A DNA stretch of 64,000 nucleotides. Source: Bradyrhizobium iriomotense (lineage in GTDB: Bacteria; Pseudomonadota; Alphaproteobacteria; Rhizobiales; Xanthobacteraceae). The notes under the pieces are model-generated. The model was not told where the DNA came from, searched no databases, and saw nothing but the letters and a program-made list of their open reading frames with translations. The translations under genes and the position numbers were made by a program. Below are positions 1-9,089 of the stretch, one piece after another. Each line of letters starts with the position of its first letter. Position 1 is the first letter of the stretch. The stretch spans positions 1 to 64,000 of the forward strand of contig NZ_JAFCLP010000015.1 of the NCBI RefSeq assembly GCF_018129405.1. The letters run 5' to 3'.

Positions 1-771
1 ATCGCCGACAAGGGCTCCTACGTCTCCTATCTCGAAGGCTGCACCGCGCCGCAGCGCGACGAGAACCAGCTGCACGCGGCCGTGGTCGAGCTCGTCGCGC
101 TCGATGACGCCGAGATCAAATATTCGACGGTGCAGAACTGGTACCCCGGCAATTCGGAAGGCAAGGGCGGCATCTACAATTTCGTCACCAAGCGTGGCGA
201 CTGCCGCGGCAACCACTCCAAGATCTCCTGGACTCAGGTCGAGACGGGATCTGCTATCACCTGGAAATATCCGAGCTGCATCCTGCGCGGCGACAATTCA
301 CGTGGCGAGTTCTACTCGATCGCGATCTCGAACGGCTTCCAGCAGGTCGATTCGGGCACCAAGATGATCCATCTCGGCAAGAACACGTCGAGCCGCATCA
401 TCTCCAAGGGCATCGCCGCTGGCAAGTCGCAGAACACCTATCGCGGCCTCGTCACCGCGCACCGGAAAGCCACCGGCGCGCGCAACTTCACCGCCTGCGA
501 TTCGCTGCTGATCGGCGACAAATGCGGCGCGCACACCGTGCCGTACATCGAGGCCAAGAACTCCTCGGCAACGTTCGAGCACGAGGCGACCACGTCGAAG
601 ATCTCCGAGGACGTGCTGTTCTACTGCATCCAGCGTGGCCTTTCGCAGGAAGAAGCCGTCGGCCTCGTCGTCAACGGCTTCGTCAAGGACGTGCTGCAGC
701 AGCTGCCGATGGAATTCGCGGTCGAAGCGCAGAAGCTGATCTCGATCTCGCTTGAAGGGAGCGTCGGATGA
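1..771 (+). CDS. sufB: SufB, Fe-S cluster scaffold subunit (3' part)
   Basis: This is the C-terminal 256 residues of SufB; the 5' half lies before the window. SufB forms the SufBC2D scaffold on which Fe-S clusters are assembled in the cytoplasm. The reading frame is open from base 1. It contains the conserved stretch IGDKCGAHT, whose cysteine corresponds to the essential Cys405 of E. coli SufB, followed by the EHEATTS glutamate region and the typical ending [19 protein letters not shown]. It is the first visible gene of a sufBCDS-nifZ operon, with sufC starting 34 bases downstream. Identity is secure; the nif-specific role is inferred from position. Confidence 0.95.
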   Translation: MADKGSYVSYLEGCTAPQRDENQLHAAVVELVALDDAEIKYSTVQNWYPGNSEGKGGIYNFVTKRGDCRGNHSKISWTQVETGSAITWKYPSCILRGDNSRGEFYSIAISNGFQQVDSGTKMIHLGKNTSSRIISKGIAAGKSQNTYRGLVTAHRKATGARNFTACDSLLIGDKCGAHTVPYIEAKNSSATFEHEATTSKISEDVLFYCIQRGLSQEEAVGLVVNGFVKDVLQQLPMEFAVEAQKLISISLEGSVG

Positions 772-805
772 CCATCTTCGAACCCAACAGGCAAGGAGAA
801 GTGTG

Positions 806-1564
806 ATGACGGCGCTCCTGGACATTCGCGGGCTCAAGGCCGAAATCGACGGCCGTCAGATTCTCAACGGCCTCGACCTCACCGTGAACAAGGGCGAGAT
901 CCACGCCATCATGGGCCCGAACGGCGCCGGCAAGTCGACGCTGTCCTATGTGCTGTCGGGCAAGCCGGGTTACGAGATCACCGGCGGCGAGGTGTTCTTC
1001 AACGGCGAGGACCTGCTTGCGATGGACCCCGATGAACGGGCCGCCAAGGGGCTGTTCCTGGCTTTTCAATACCCGCTCGAGATCCCCGGCGTCGCCACGC
1101 TGACCTTCCTGCGGACCGCGCTCAACGCCCAGCGCAAGAAGCGCGGCGAGGACGAGCTGTCTTCGCCCGACGTGCTGAAGCGGGTGCGCGAGCTTGCCAA
1201 GCAGCTCAGCATCGACCCGGAGATGCTGAAGCGGCCGCTCAATGTCGGCTTCTCCGGCGGCGAGAAGAAGCGCAACGAGACGCTTCAGATGGCGCTCCTG
1301 GAGCCGAAGCTGTGCGTGCTGGACGAGACCGATTCGGGCCTGGACATCGATGCGCTGCGCATCGTCGCCGACGGCGTCAATCGCCTGCGCGCGACCGACC
1401 GTGGCATGATCGTGATCACGCACTACCAGAGACTGCTCGACTACATCGTGCCTGATGTCGTGCACGTGCTCTCGGCGGGACGCATCGTCAAGACCGGCGG
1501 CAAGGAGCTCGCGCTCGAGCTGGAGGCGACGGGCTACGCGCAGTACCAGAGCGAAGCGGCGTGA
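806..1564 (+). CDS. sufC: SufC, ABC-type ATPase of the SufBCD scaffold
   Basis: The 252-residue product is the soluble ATPase that drives conformational change in SufBC2D during Fe-S cluster assembly. Walker A (GPNGAGKST), the signature FSGGEKKR and Walker B (LCVLDETDSGLD) are all present, and no membrane segment is seen, as expected for SufC. The ATG at 806 gives the normal N-terminus MTALLDIRGL and is preceded by a GGAGAAG ribosome-binding site; the longer open frame upstream overlaps sufB and is not needed. sufD begins 4 bases after the stop, so the genes are cotranscribed. Confidence 0.96.
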   Translation: MTALLDIRGLKAEIDGRQILNGLDLTVNKGEIHAIMGPNGAGKSTLSYVLSGKPGYEITGGEVFFNGEDLLAMDPDERAAKGLFLAFQYPLEIPGVATLTFLRTALNAQRKKRGEDELSSPDVLKRVRELAKQLSIDPEMLKRPLNVGFSGGEKKRNETLQMALLEPKLCVLDETDSGLDIDALRIVADGVNRLRATDRGMIVITHYQRLLDYIVPDVVHVLSAGRIVKTGGKELALELEATGYAQYQSEAA

Positions 1565-1568
1565 TCCC

Positions 1569-2888
1569 ATGAATGCCGAGATCCGTCCCGTGAAGACTGC
1601 CGCCGAAATCGGCCTTGCCGATCTGTTCGCGGCTGTGCGCAAGGACCTGCCCGGGGGGAGCAGCATCGAGGCGATACGGTCTGATGCCTTCGATCGCTTC
1701 GCGGCCCAGGGGTTGCCCAATTCCCGCGTTGAGGCGTGGAAGTACACTGACCTACGGCGCCTGGTGCGAGATGCCAAGCCTCTGGCGTCGCGGCCTGATG
1801 CAGCCGCCAAAACCGCGGCCAGCGGGGCCGGGGCGGTGTTCGCCGGTCTCGACGTTCGGCGGCTCTTGATTGTCGACGGCGCCTTCGTGCCCGAACTCTC
1901 CGATCTCGCTGCTCTCGAAGCCGGTGTCGCCATTCGTGCGACGGTCGAGGCTCTGGGGACGGAGGAAATGGTTCTCCCATTTGGCATGGCTGGGGCCGAT
2001 CCGGTTGCGGCGCTCAATACCGCGCTCGCCGGCGACGGCGTCGTGATCACGGTTGCCGCCGATGTCGTCGTGGAGCGGCCGATCCATCTCGTCTTCGTGA
2101 CGACGGGTGCTGCGCCGGCGGCGATGTTTACACGGTCGCGGCTGGAGCTTGGTAACGGTGCCTCGCTGACGCTGGTCGAGACGCATGAAGGACCGGATCA
2201 GTCCGACTACCAGGTCAATGCGGCTTTGCAGATGGACGTCGGTGACAAGGCCAGCCTGGATCACATCAAGATCACGAGCGAAGGTGCGGCCGCACTGCAT
2301 GTCACGACGCTGGAGGCGTCGATCGGTGCGGGCGCGAACTACCGTGAATTCGGGTTCACGACAGGCGGTGCCGTGGTGCGCAACCAGCTCTTCCTGAGAC
2401 TCGCCGGCGAGGGGACCATCACCAGCGTGCACCAGGCGAGCCTTCTGTCCGGCCGCCAGCATGCCGACATCACGCTCACCGTCGATCATGCAGCCGCAGG
2501 CTCGCAGAGCCGCGAGGTGTTCAAGGCGGTGGTCGACGACGAGGCACGTGCGGTGTTCCAGGGCAGGATCACGGTGCATCCCGGCGCACAGCAGACCGAT
2601 GCCAGGATGATGGCGCGGGCGCTGCTCCTGTCCGACGAGGCCGTCGCCAACTGCAAGCCGGAGCTCGAGATCTTCGCAGATGACGTGCAGTGTGGGCACG
2701 GCACCACGACGGGCGCGCTGGACGATCAGCTGAAATTCTACCTGATGGCCCGTGGCATACCGGAGAAGGAAGCCGAAGCGCTGCTGATCCAGGCCTTCGT
2801 CGGCGAGGTGATCGACGCCGTCGCGCGCGAGGATCTGCGCGATGCATTGTCGCGGACGATGCACGATTGGCTCAAGGGACGGGAATAA
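1569..2888 (+). CDS. sufD: SufD, Fe-S cluster assembly scaffold subunit
   Basis: The 439-residue protein is the SufB paralogue that completes the SufBC2D complex and takes part in iron entry. The C-terminal SufBD core holds a CGHGTTTGAL motif, whose histidine matches the functionally important His360 of E. coli SufD, followed by FYLMARGIPEKEAEALLIQAF. The N-terminal third has the characteristic VEAWKYTDL stretch. The ATG at 1569 sits 4 bases after the sufC stop and gives a family-typical length; longer starts would overlap sufC. It lies in the sufBCDS-nifZ operon at the edge of the nif cluster. Confidence 0.94.
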   Translation: MNAEIRPVKTAAEIGLADLFAAVRKDLPGGSSIEAIRSDAFDRFAAQGLPNSRVEAWKYTDLRRLVRDAKPLASRPDAAAKTAASGAGAVFAGLDVRRLLIVDGAFVPELSDLAALEAGVAIRATVEALGTEEMVLPFGMAGADPVAALNTALAGDGVVITVAADVVVERPIHLVFVTTGAAPAAMFTRSRLELGNGASLTLVETHEGPDQSDYQVNAALQMDVGDKASLDHIKITSEGAAALHVTTLEASIGAGANYREFGFTTGGAVVRNQLFLRLAGEGTITSVHQASLLSGRQHADITLTVDHAAAGSQSREVFKAVVDDEARAVFQGRITVHPGAQQTDARMMARALLLSDEAVANCKPELEIFADDVQCGHGTTTGALDDQLKFYLMARGIPEKEAEALLIQAFVGEVIDAVAREDLRDALSRTMHDWLKGRE

Positions 2889-2892
2889 GGTC

Positions 2893-4134
2893 ATGCATCC
2901 GGCGGTGAGCAATGGAAGCTATGACGTCACCCGCGTTCGTCAGGATTTCCCGATCCTGTCGATGCAGGTGCACGGCAGGCCGCTGGTCTATCTGGACAAT
3001 GCGGCCTCGGCCCAGAAGCCGAGGGTGGTGCTCGACCGGCTGACGCAGGCCTATACCAGCGAATACGCCAACGTCCATCGCGGCCTTCATTACCTCGCCA
3101 ACGCTGCCACCGAGGCCTACGAGGGGGCGCGCGACAAGGTCGCGGCGTTCCTCAACGCGGAGCGGCGTGAGGAGATCGTGTTCACCCGCGGCGCCACGGA
3201 GGCGATCAATCTCGTGGCCCAGACGTTCGGCCGCGAGCGCATCGGCGAGGGCGACGAGATCGTGCTTTCGATCATGGAGCACCACGCCAACATCGTGCCG
3301 TGGCACTTCCTGCGGGAACGACAGGGCGCCGTGATCAGATGGGCGCCGGTCGACGACGACGGCAATTTCCTGATCGAGGAATTCGAGAAGCTGCTGAACG
3401 CGCGGACCAGGCTTGTCGCGATCACCCAGATGTCGAACGTGCTGGGCAGCGTCGTCCCGGTCAAGGAGGTCGTTCGCCTGGCGCATGCGCGCGGGATTCC
3501 CGTCCTGGTCGACGGCTCGCAAGCGGCAGTCCACATGGATGTCGATGTCCGAGATATCGACTGCGACTTCTACGTCATCACCGGGCACAAGCTGTATGGG
3601 CCGACGGGCATTGGCGCGCTCTATGCCAAATACGAGCATTTGGCGGCCATGCCACCCTTCAACGGCGGCGGAGAGATGATCCGTGAGGTCTCCTGCGACG
3701 CCGTCACCTATGGTGAGCCACCGCACCGCTTTGAAGCCGGTACGCCGTCGATCGTGCAGGCGATCGGCCTCGGCGCCGCCATCGACTATGTCGAGTCGAT
3801 CGGCAAGGAGCGGATCCGCAGGCACGAAGGCAGTTTGCTCGCCTATGCCCAGGAGCGGCTGCGCGGGATCAATTCGCTGCGGATCATCGGGACGGCCGCC
3901 GACAAGGGGCCGGTCGTGTCGTTCGAGATGAAGAATGCCCACGCCCATGACTTTGCAACCGTCATCGACCGCTCCGGCGTTGCGGTGCGGGCAGGGACCC
4001 ATTGCGCGATGCCGCTGCTTGACCGCTTCGGCGTGACCGCGACCTGCCGCGCCTCCTTCGCGCTCTACAACACCATGGAAGAGGTCGACGCCCTGGCCGA
4101 GGCCTTGGTCAAGGCCCAGGAGATGTTCTCATGA
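2893..4134 (+). CDS. sufS: SufS, group II cysteine desulfurase
   Basis: SufS is a PLP enzyme that takes sulfur from cysteine as a persulfide and passes it to SufE. The 413-residue product shows the PLP lysine in ITGHKLYGPTGIGAL and the short catalytic-cysteine loop RAGTHCAMPLLDRFG that marks group II enzymes, unlike the longer loop of NifS. The ATG at 2893 follows a GGAATAAGG element 4 bases after sufD. The next gene overlaps its stop codon (ATGA), indicating translational coupling. A second desulfurase, NifS, is encoded at 16963, so the island has both a SUF and a NIF sulfur source. Confidence 0.95.
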   Translation: MHPAVSNGSYDVTRVRQDFPILSMQVHGRPLVYLDNAASAQKPRVVLDRLTQAYTSEYANVHRGLHYLANAATEAYEGARDKVAAFLNAERREEIVFTRGATEAINLVAQTFGRERIGEGDEIVLSIMEHHANIVPWHFLRERQGAVIRWAPVDDDGNFLIEEFEKLLNARTRLVAITQMSNVLGSVVPVKEVVRLAHARGIPVLVDGSQAAVHMDVDVRDIDCDFYVITGHKLYGPTGIGALYAKYEHLAAMPPFNGGGEMIREVSCDAVTYGEPPHRFEAGTPSIVQAIGLGAAIDYVESIGKERIRRHEGSLLAYAQERLRGINSLRIIGTAADKGPVVSFEMKNAHAHDFATVIDRSGVAVRAGTHCAMPLLDRFGVTATCRASFALYNTMEEVDALAEALVKAQEMFS

Positions 4135-4469
4135 GCGACCAGATCGCTACCAAACCACGGCCTGTGGCCCGTATCGTCTGCGATGCCCATCGACGCCGTG
4201 CGGTGCGGAACATGGAGCGGCGGTTCACCGGCGAGTTTTCGCCCGGCGAGCCGGTCCGCGCGGCGGCCCTGATCAGGAACGACGGCATGTATCCGCACAA
4301 GGACATCGGCGAGCCGCTGGTGCATCCCGGCGACGCCGGCGTCGTTCGCGAGAGCTGGCGCTTCCTCGGCGAGGTCTACTACACGGTCGAGTTCGTGGCC
4401 CGCTCGGTGTTCGTGATCATGCAGGGCAGCGAGATGAAGCGGATGGGAACGGCGTTCGACGTCGCCTGA
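4131..4469 (+). CDS. nifZ: NifZ-family protein
   Basis: The 112-residue protein has one NifZ domain: RAAALIRNDGMYPHKDIGEPLVHPGDAGVV is close to the NifZ hallmark (RNDGTYPGKEIGE...RGDVGYV). NifZ assists P-cluster maturation of the MoFe protein in Azotobacter. It starts inside the sufS stop codon, so it is coupled to the suf operon and links that operon to nitrogenase maturation. The window has two further NifZ-domain proteins at 22957 and 23271; this copy has an extra N-terminal segment of about 40 residues. The family is clear, the specific role is inferred. Confidence 0.85.
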   Translation: MSDQIATKPRPVARIVCDAHRRRAVRNMERRFTGEFSPGEPVRAAALIRNDGMYPHKDIGEPLVHPGDAGVVRESWRFLGEVYYTVEFVARSVFVIMQGSEMKRMGTAFDVA

Positions 4470-4482
4470 GGCCCGGCGGATA

Positions 4483-4926
4483 TCACACTGTTTCCGCTAG
4501 TGTGGCCGTCGCATCAGCGTGCATCCGCTTGACCATCGACCGGAAACCGTTCGACCGCTGGGGCGTCAGGTGCTCGCCGAGCCCGAGCCGTTCGAACAAC
4601 GCGAGGGGATTCTCGCCTGAGATCTCCGAGGCCGGCCGTCCCGACAAGAGTGCGATCAAGATTGCAACCAGGCCGCGGACGATGTGGGCATCGCTGTCGC
4701 CGATGAACGTGAGGAACGGTTGCCCGTTCTGGTGCGCGATGGTGGTTGCCAGCCAGACCTGGCTGACGCAGCCTTGCACCTTGTTGGCATCCGTGCGCTC
4801 CGTTTCGGGAAACGGTGTCAGCTTGCGACCGAGCTCAATCACGTAGCGATAGCGGTCGTCCCAGTCCTCGAGCAGGGAGAAATTCTCGATGATGTCGTCA
4901 ATCGGCGCAGGCTGAGATGGGGTCAT
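4483..4926 (-). CDS. sufE: SufE, sulfur acceptor for SufS
   Basis: The 147-residue product accepts persulfide sulfur from SufS and carries it to SufBCD. The acceptor cysteine is in KVQGCVSQVWL, and the N-terminus DDIIENFSLLEDWDDRYRYVIELGRKL is the classic SufE start. The ATG at 4926 fits the family length; an open frame further upstream runs into the receiver-like gene and is not expected to be coding. It converges with the suf-nifZ operon and lies 25 bases behind the receiver-like gene at 4952-5389, so it is probably transcribed with that gene from the sigma-54-type promoter near 5422. Confidence 0.93.
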   Translation of the reverse strand: MTPSQPAPIDDIIENFSLLEDWDDRYRYVIELGRKLTPFPETERTDANKVQGCVSQVWLATTIAHQNGQPFLTFIGDSDAHIVRGLVAILIALLSGRPASEISGENPLALFERLGLGEHLTPQRSNGFRSMVKRMHADATATLAETV

Positions 4927-4951
4927 GGACGGTCTCCGGGATGGGGCGGCG

Positions 4952-5389
4952 TCAGCCAAGGGACGTGCGGGCGAGGCGCGAGGCCTTGCCGCGGGGAATG
5001 CCGCCGGCGAGCGCCCGCTCGACCGCGTCGCAAACCGTATCAAACGAGATCGGCTTGCCGATGATGCCGTGCGCGCCGCGTTCGAGAGCGTGCCGAGCAG
5101 CGGCGGCACCGTCGCTATCGGCGATGACCAGGATCGCGGCGCTACTGAACCGCGTAGCTAGCACGGCCGGGAGCAGGTCCCGCTGGCCTTGCAGGAACGA
5201 GCTCCCGAGCAGCACGATATCGGGCGCATCCGTGACGGCAGCCAATGCCTCGTCGAGGGATGCGAACGCGCAGGTCCGGTAGCGATCGCGCAGGATGAAG
5301 TCTAGCGCCGATCGCACCACCTGTTCGCGCTCGATCACGAATACGGTCGTCGGCTCGCCGGTTGGGTGAAATCTCGTCTCGGACTGCAT
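4952..5389 (-). CDS. Receiver-like protein lacking the phospho-acceptor Asp (copy 1)
   Basis: The 145-residue product is a stand-alone CheY-like receiver fold with no output domain. The beta-1 acidic pair is altered to Ile-Glu-Arg-Glu (residues 19-22). The phospho-acceptor site after PDIVLL is Gly62 instead of Asp. The switch Thr/Ser position is Ala90, while the conserved Lys112-Pro is kept. It therefore should not be phosphorylated in the usual way. It is divergent from nifD and lies just upstream of sufE. A paralogue with the same Asp-to-Gly change sits opposite nifH (30667-31101). Function is unknown; a binding or regulatory role is an inference. Confidence 0.85.
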   Translation of the reverse strand: MQSETRFHPTGEPTTVFVIEREQVVRSALDFILRDRYRTCAFASLDEALAAVTDAPDIVLLGSSFLQGQRDLLPAVLATRFSSAAILVIADSDGAAAARHALERGAHGIIGKPISFDTVCDAVERALAGGIPRGKASRLARTSLG

Positions 5390-5421
5390 GAGCGCCTCGA
5401 TGCGTAGGTGAGAGGCATCAA

Positions 5422-5436
5422 GCAAGCTCCATACCG
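5422..5436 (-). promoter_or_regulatory. Candidate sigma-54 promoter of the receiver-like gene and sufE
   Basis: Read on the reverse strand, the element is CGGTAT-N5-TTGC. It keeps the GG of the -24 box and the GC of the -12 box, 33 bases before the ATG at 5389. The NifA sites at 5501 and 5551 could serve it as well as nifD. The -24 half is weaker than at nifD. Confidence 0.4.
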
Positions 5437-5500
5437 CGGCGCGGACCGGTGCTGTCGTGCAGGAAAGTGCATATTCGGCGCCATTTGGCGACGCGCGCAT

Positions 5501-5516
5501 TGTTTTGTTTCGAACA
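5501..5516. promoter_or_regulatory. NifA upstream activator site 1 (nifD region)
   Basis: The sequence TGTTTTGTTTCGAACA matches the NifA consensus TGT-N10-ACA exactly. It lies about 110 bases upstream of the nifD -24 box and 50 bases from the second site. It is on the side nearer the divergent receiver-like gene. Confidence 0.75.
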
Positions 5517-5550
5517 GCCGTCCGTGCACGCACATGTCGGCATGAAGCGA

Positions 5551-5566
5551 TGTCGGGTTTGCAACA
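5551..5566. promoter_or_regulatory. NifA upstream activator site 2 (nifD region)
   Basis: The sequence TGTCGGGTTTGCAACA is an exact TGT-N10-ACA site, 60 bases upstream of the nifD -24 box. Together with the site at 5501, this is the regulatory content of the 442-base gap between 5389 and 5832. Confidence 0.8.
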
Positions 5567-5625
5567 AAGGTGCGGCGCGGCGCTATCTCTCTCCAATCGC
5601 TTCATTTTTCGTAATCGGCGGGCGC

Positions 5626-5640
5626 TGGCACACTCGTTGC
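5626..5640 (+). promoter_or_regulatory. Sigma-54 promoter of the nifD operon
   Basis: TGGCAC-N5-TTGC is a perfect -24/-12 element. The expected start near 5652 leaves a leader of about 180 bases before the nifD ATG at 5832. No gene is seen in that leader. Confidence 0.88.
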
Positions 5641-5831
5641 AAAAGTCCTTCTGCAAGGCGACCTCGCGCAAAGAGATCGCGAGAGCGGCGCGCCGGTTGA
5701 GGGCAATCGGCCGAAGGAGAGCAGAGTGACTGAACCGGGACAGGTCGCGTTGTGAGGCCTGTCGATCGTCTATCAGGCGCTTCGGAGGAGGCGTCCGACC
5801 CCTCGCACAGGGATAACCGAAGGATATTCGT

Positions 5832-7334
5832 ATGAGCCTAGCAACCACCCAGAGCGTCGCGGAGATCAAGGCCCGCAACAAGCAACTGATCGACGAAGTC
5901 TTGAAGGTCTATCCGGAGAAGACTGCCAAGCGTCGCGCCAAGCACCTCAACGTGCACGAGGCCGGCAAGTCCGATTGCGGCGTCAAGTCGAACCTGAAAT
6001 CCATCCCCGGCGTGATGACCATTCGCGGCTGTGCCTATGCCGGCTCCAAGGGCGTGGTGTGGGGGCCGATCAAGGACATGATCCACATCAGCCACGGCCC
6101 GGTCGGCTGCGGCCAGTACTCCTGGGCCGCACGGCGCAACTACTACATCGGCACCACCGGCATCGACACCTTCGTCACGATGCAGTTCACCTCCGACTTT
6201 CAGGAGAAGGACATCGTGTTCGGCGGCGACAAGAAACTCGCCAAGATCATCGACGAGATCCAGGAGCTGTTCCCGCTCAACCACGGCATCACTATCCAGT
6301 CTGAATGCCCGATCGGCCTGATCGGCGACGACATCGAGGCGGTGTCGAAGGTGAAGTCCAAGGAGTATGACGGCAAGACCATCGTCCCGGTCCGCTGCGA
6401 AGGTTTCCGCGGCGTCTCGCAGTCGCTCGGCCACCACATCGCCAACGACGCCGTGCGCGACTGGATTTTTGACAAGGTCTCCCCGGATGCCAAACCGGCG
6501 TTCGAGTCCACACCCTATGACGTTGCGATCATCGGCGACTACAACATCGGTGGCGACGCATGGTCCTCGCGTATTCTGCTCGAAGAGATGGGCCTGCGGG
6601 TGATCGCGCAGTGGTCTGGCGACGGCAGCCTCGCCGAGCTGGAGGCGACCCCCAAGGCGAAGCTCAACGTGCTGCACTGCTACCGCTCGATGAACTACAT
6701 CTCCCGTCACATGGAAGAGAAGTTCGGCATTCCCTGGTGCGAATACAACTTCTTCGGCCCCTCCAAGATCGCGGAATCGCTGCGCAAGATCGCCAGCTTC
6801 TTCGACGACAAGATCAAGGAGGGCGCGGAGCGCGTCATCGCGAAATATCAGCCGCTGATGGATGCGGTGATTGCGAAGTATCGTCCGCGCCTCGAAGGCA
6901 AGACCGTGATGCTGTTCGTCGGCGGCCTGCGTCCCCGCCACGTCATCGGGGCCTACGAGGACCTCGGCATGGAGGTCGTCGGCACCGGCTACGAGTTCGG
7001 CCACAACGACGACTACCAGCGCACCGCCCAGCACTACGTCAAGGACGGCACACTGATCTATGACGACGTCACCGGCTACGAGTTCGAGCGTTTCGTCGAG
7101 AAGATCCAGCCGGATCTGGTCGGCTCCGGTATCAAGGAAAAGTACGTCTTCCAGAAGATGGGCGTGCCGTTCCGTCAGATGCACTCTTGGGACTATTCCG
7201 GTCCCTATCACGGCTACGACGGGTTCGCGATCTTCGCCCGCGACATGGACATGGCGATCAACTCCCCGATCTGGAAGAAGACCAAGGCACCCTGGAAGGA
7301 TGCCCCGCGGCCGAGCCTGATGGCGGCGGAATAA
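5832..7334 (+). CDS. nifD: NifD, MoFe protein alpha chain
   Basis: The 500-residue alpha subunit of dinitrogenase carries the FeMo cofactor and half of the P-cluster. P-cluster cysteines are visible in [21 protein letters not shown] and SECPIGLIG. The FeMoco ligands are the cysteine in [14 protein letters not shown] and the histidine in [17 protein letters not shown]. Length matches rhizobial NifD. It is the first gene of nifDKENX, is preceded by two NifA sites and a perfect sigma-54 promoter, and is followed by a strong hairpin before nifK. Confidence 0.98.
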   Translation: MSLATTQSVAEIKARNKQLIDEVLKVYPEKTAKRRAKHLNVHEAGKSDCGVKSNLKSIPGVMTIRGCAYAGSKGVVWGPIKDMIHISHGPVGCGQYSWAARRNYYIGTTGIDTFVTMQFTSDFQEKDIVFGGDKKLAKIIDEIQELFPLNHGITIQSECPIGLIGDDIEAVSKVKSKEYDGKTIVPVRCEGFRGVSQSLGHHIANDAVRDWIFDKVSPDAKPAFESTPYDVAIIGDYNIGGDAWSSRILLEEMGLRVIAQWSGDGSLAELEATPKAKLNVLHCYRSMNYISRHMEEKFGIPWCEYNFFGPSKIAESLRKIASFFDDKIKEGAERVIAKYQPLMDAVIAKYRPRLEGKTVMLFVGGLRPRHVIGAYEDLGMEVVGTGYEFGHNDDYQRTAQHYVKDGTLIYDDVTGYEFERFVEKIQPDLVGSGIKEKYVFQKMGVPFRQMHSWDYSGPYHGYDGFAIFARDMDMAINSPIWKKTKAPWKDAPRPSLMAAE

Positions 7335-7343
7335 ACAGCAAGG

Positions 7344-7375
7344 CCCGACTCCTCCCGTTCGGGGAGGAGCCGGGG
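7344..7375 (+). terminator. GC-rich hairpin between nifD and nifK
   Basis: The 8-base arms CTCCTCCC and GGGAGGAG enclose a short loop and are extended by outer CCCG/CGGG pairs. No T-run follows, so this is more likely an mRNA-processing or stabilising structure than a full terminator. Similar hairpins follow nifK and nifH. Confidence 0.5.
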
Positions 7376-7412
7376 CAGGCGATCGAACACGACATCCAAC
7401 CAAGGTGCCACG

Positions 7413-8972
7413 ATGACACAGAATGCCGAACACGTGCTCGATCACTTCGAGCTGTTCCGAGGTCCCGAATACCAGCAGATGCTGGCCAACAAGAAGACGC
7501 TGTTCGAGAATCCGCATGATCCTGCGGAAGTCGAGCGGATCAGGGAATGGGCCAAGACGCCCGAATACCGCGAGAAGAATTTTGCTCGCGAGGCCTTGAC
7601 CGTCAACCCCGCCAAGGCCTGCCAGCCGCTCGGCGCGGTGTTCGTGGCGGTCGGCTTCGAGGGCACGCTGCCCTTCGTGCACGGCTCCCAGGGCTGCGTC
7701 GCCTACTACCGCAGCCATCTGTCGCGGCACTTCAAGGAGCCGAGCTCCTGCGTCTCCTCCTCGATGACCGAGGACGCGGCAGTGTTTGGCGGCCTCAACA
7801 ACATGATCGACGGCCTCGCCAACACCTACAACATGTACAAGCCGAAGATGATCGCCGTCTCCACCACCTGCATGGCGGAAGTGATCGGCGACGACCTCAA
7901 CGCCTTCATCAAGACAGCGAAGGAGAAGGGATCGGTTCCGGCGGAGTACGACGTTCCCTTCGCCCATACGCCGGCCTTCGTCGGCAGCCACGTGACCGGC
8001 TACGATAACGCGCTGAAGGGCATTCTGGAGCATTTCTGGGACGGCAAGGCCGGCACCGCGCCCAAGCTCGAGCGCAAGGAGAACGGCAAGATCAACTTCA
8101 TCGGCGGCTTCGACGGGTACACCGTCGGCAACATCCGCGAGATCAAGCGCATCTTCGAGCTGATGGGAATCGAATACACGATCCTCGCCGATAACAGCGA
8201 CGTGTTCGATACCCCCACCGACGGCGAGTTCCGCATGTATGACGGCGGCACCACGCTGGAGGACGCGGCGAACGCGATCCACGCCAAGGCGACCATCTCC
8301 ATGCAGCAATACTGCACCGAGAAGACGCTGCCGTTCATCGAAAACCACGGCCACGAGGTCGCGGCCTTTAACCACCCGGTCGGCGTCAGCGCCACCGACG
8401 ACTTCCTGATGACGCTGTCGCGCATCAGCGGCAAGCCGATCGCGAAGGCGCTGGAGCAGGAGCGCGGCCGGCTCGTCGACGCCATGGCCGACTCGAGCGC
8501 GCATATCCACGGCAAGAAGTTCGCGATCTACGGCGATCCGGACCTCTGCTACGGGCTTGCGGCCTTCCTGCTCGAGCTCGGCGCCGAGCCGACCCATGTT
8601 CTCTCCACCAACGGCAACAAGGCCTGGGCGGAGAAGATGGAGGCGCTGTTCGCCAGCTCGCCGTTCGGCAAGAACTGCCATGCCTATCCCGGCAAGGATC
8701 TCTGGCACATGCGCTCGCTGCTGTTCACCGAGCCGGTCGATTTCCTGATCGGCAATACCTACGGCAAGTACCTTGAGCGCGACACCGGCACGCCGCTGAT
8801 CCGCATCGGCTTCCCGGTGTTCGACCGCCACCACCACCATCGCTATCCGGTGTGGGGTTATCAGGGCGGCATGAACGTGCTGGTGAAGATCCTCGACAAG
8901 ATCTTCGACGAGATCGACAAGAACACCAACGTGCCCGCCAAGACCGACTACAGCTTCGACATCATCCGCTGA
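7413..8972 (+). CDS. nifK: NifK, MoFe protein beta chain
   Basis: The 519-residue beta subunit pairs with NifD in the alpha2beta2 dinitrogenase and provides the other P-cluster ligands. These are seen in [27 protein letters not shown] and [12 protein letters not shown]. Further conserved blocks include [18 protein letters not shown]-like sequence near the end. The ATG at 7413 follows the hairpin region by about 35 bases. It is cotranscribed with nifD and is followed by a second strong hairpin before nifE. Confidence 0.98.
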   Translation: MTQNAEHVLDHFELFRGPEYQQMLANKKTLFENPHDPAEVERIREWAKTPEYREKNFAREALTVNPAKACQPLGAVFVAVGFEGTLPFVHGSQGCVAYYRSHLSRHFKEPSSCVSSSMTEDAAVFGGLNNMIDGLANTYNMYKPKMIAVSTTCMAEVIGDDLNAFIKTAKEKGSVPAEYDVPFAHTPAFVGSHVTGYDNALKGILEHFWDGKAGTAPKLERKENGKINFIGGFDGYTVGNIREIKRIFELMGIEYTILADNSDVFDTPTDGEFRMYDGGTTLEDAANAIHAKATISMQQYCTEKTLPFIENHGHEVAAFNHPVGVSATDDFLMTLSRISGKPIAKALEQERGRLVDAMADSSAHIHGKKFAIYGDPDLCYGLAAFLLELGAEPTHVLSTNGNKAWAEKMEALFASSPFGKNCHAYPGKDLWHMRSLLFTEPVDFLIGNTYGKYLERDTGTPLIRIGFPVFDRHHHHRYPVWGYQGGMNVLVKILDKIFDEIDKNTNVPAKTDYSFDIIR

Positions 8973-8985
8973 TGTCGCGAAAGAT

Positions 8986-9012
8986 CTGCCGCCGCCGGAA
9001 CGGCGGCGGCAG
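8986..9012 (+). terminator. Perfect 12-bp hairpin between nifK and nifE
   Basis: CTGCCGCCGCCG and CGGCGGCGGCAG form a perfect 12-base-pair stem with the 3-base loop GAA. There is no T-tract, and nifE follows 78 bases later, so partial termination or 3'-end protection of nifDK mRNA is more likely than full termination. Confidence 0.6.
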
Positions 9013-9089
9013 GGGACAAGTCTAGCCAGCGCGATCGAGACTGCGGGGCAAGAGCGCTCGCGCAGCGGGTCCAGGAACGGGAGAGACGA

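Noticed and set aside
683-2912. Long reverse-strand frames opposite sufC and sufD
   Set aside because: They overlap secure suf genes, have compositional shadow character and lack ribosome-binding sites and motifs.
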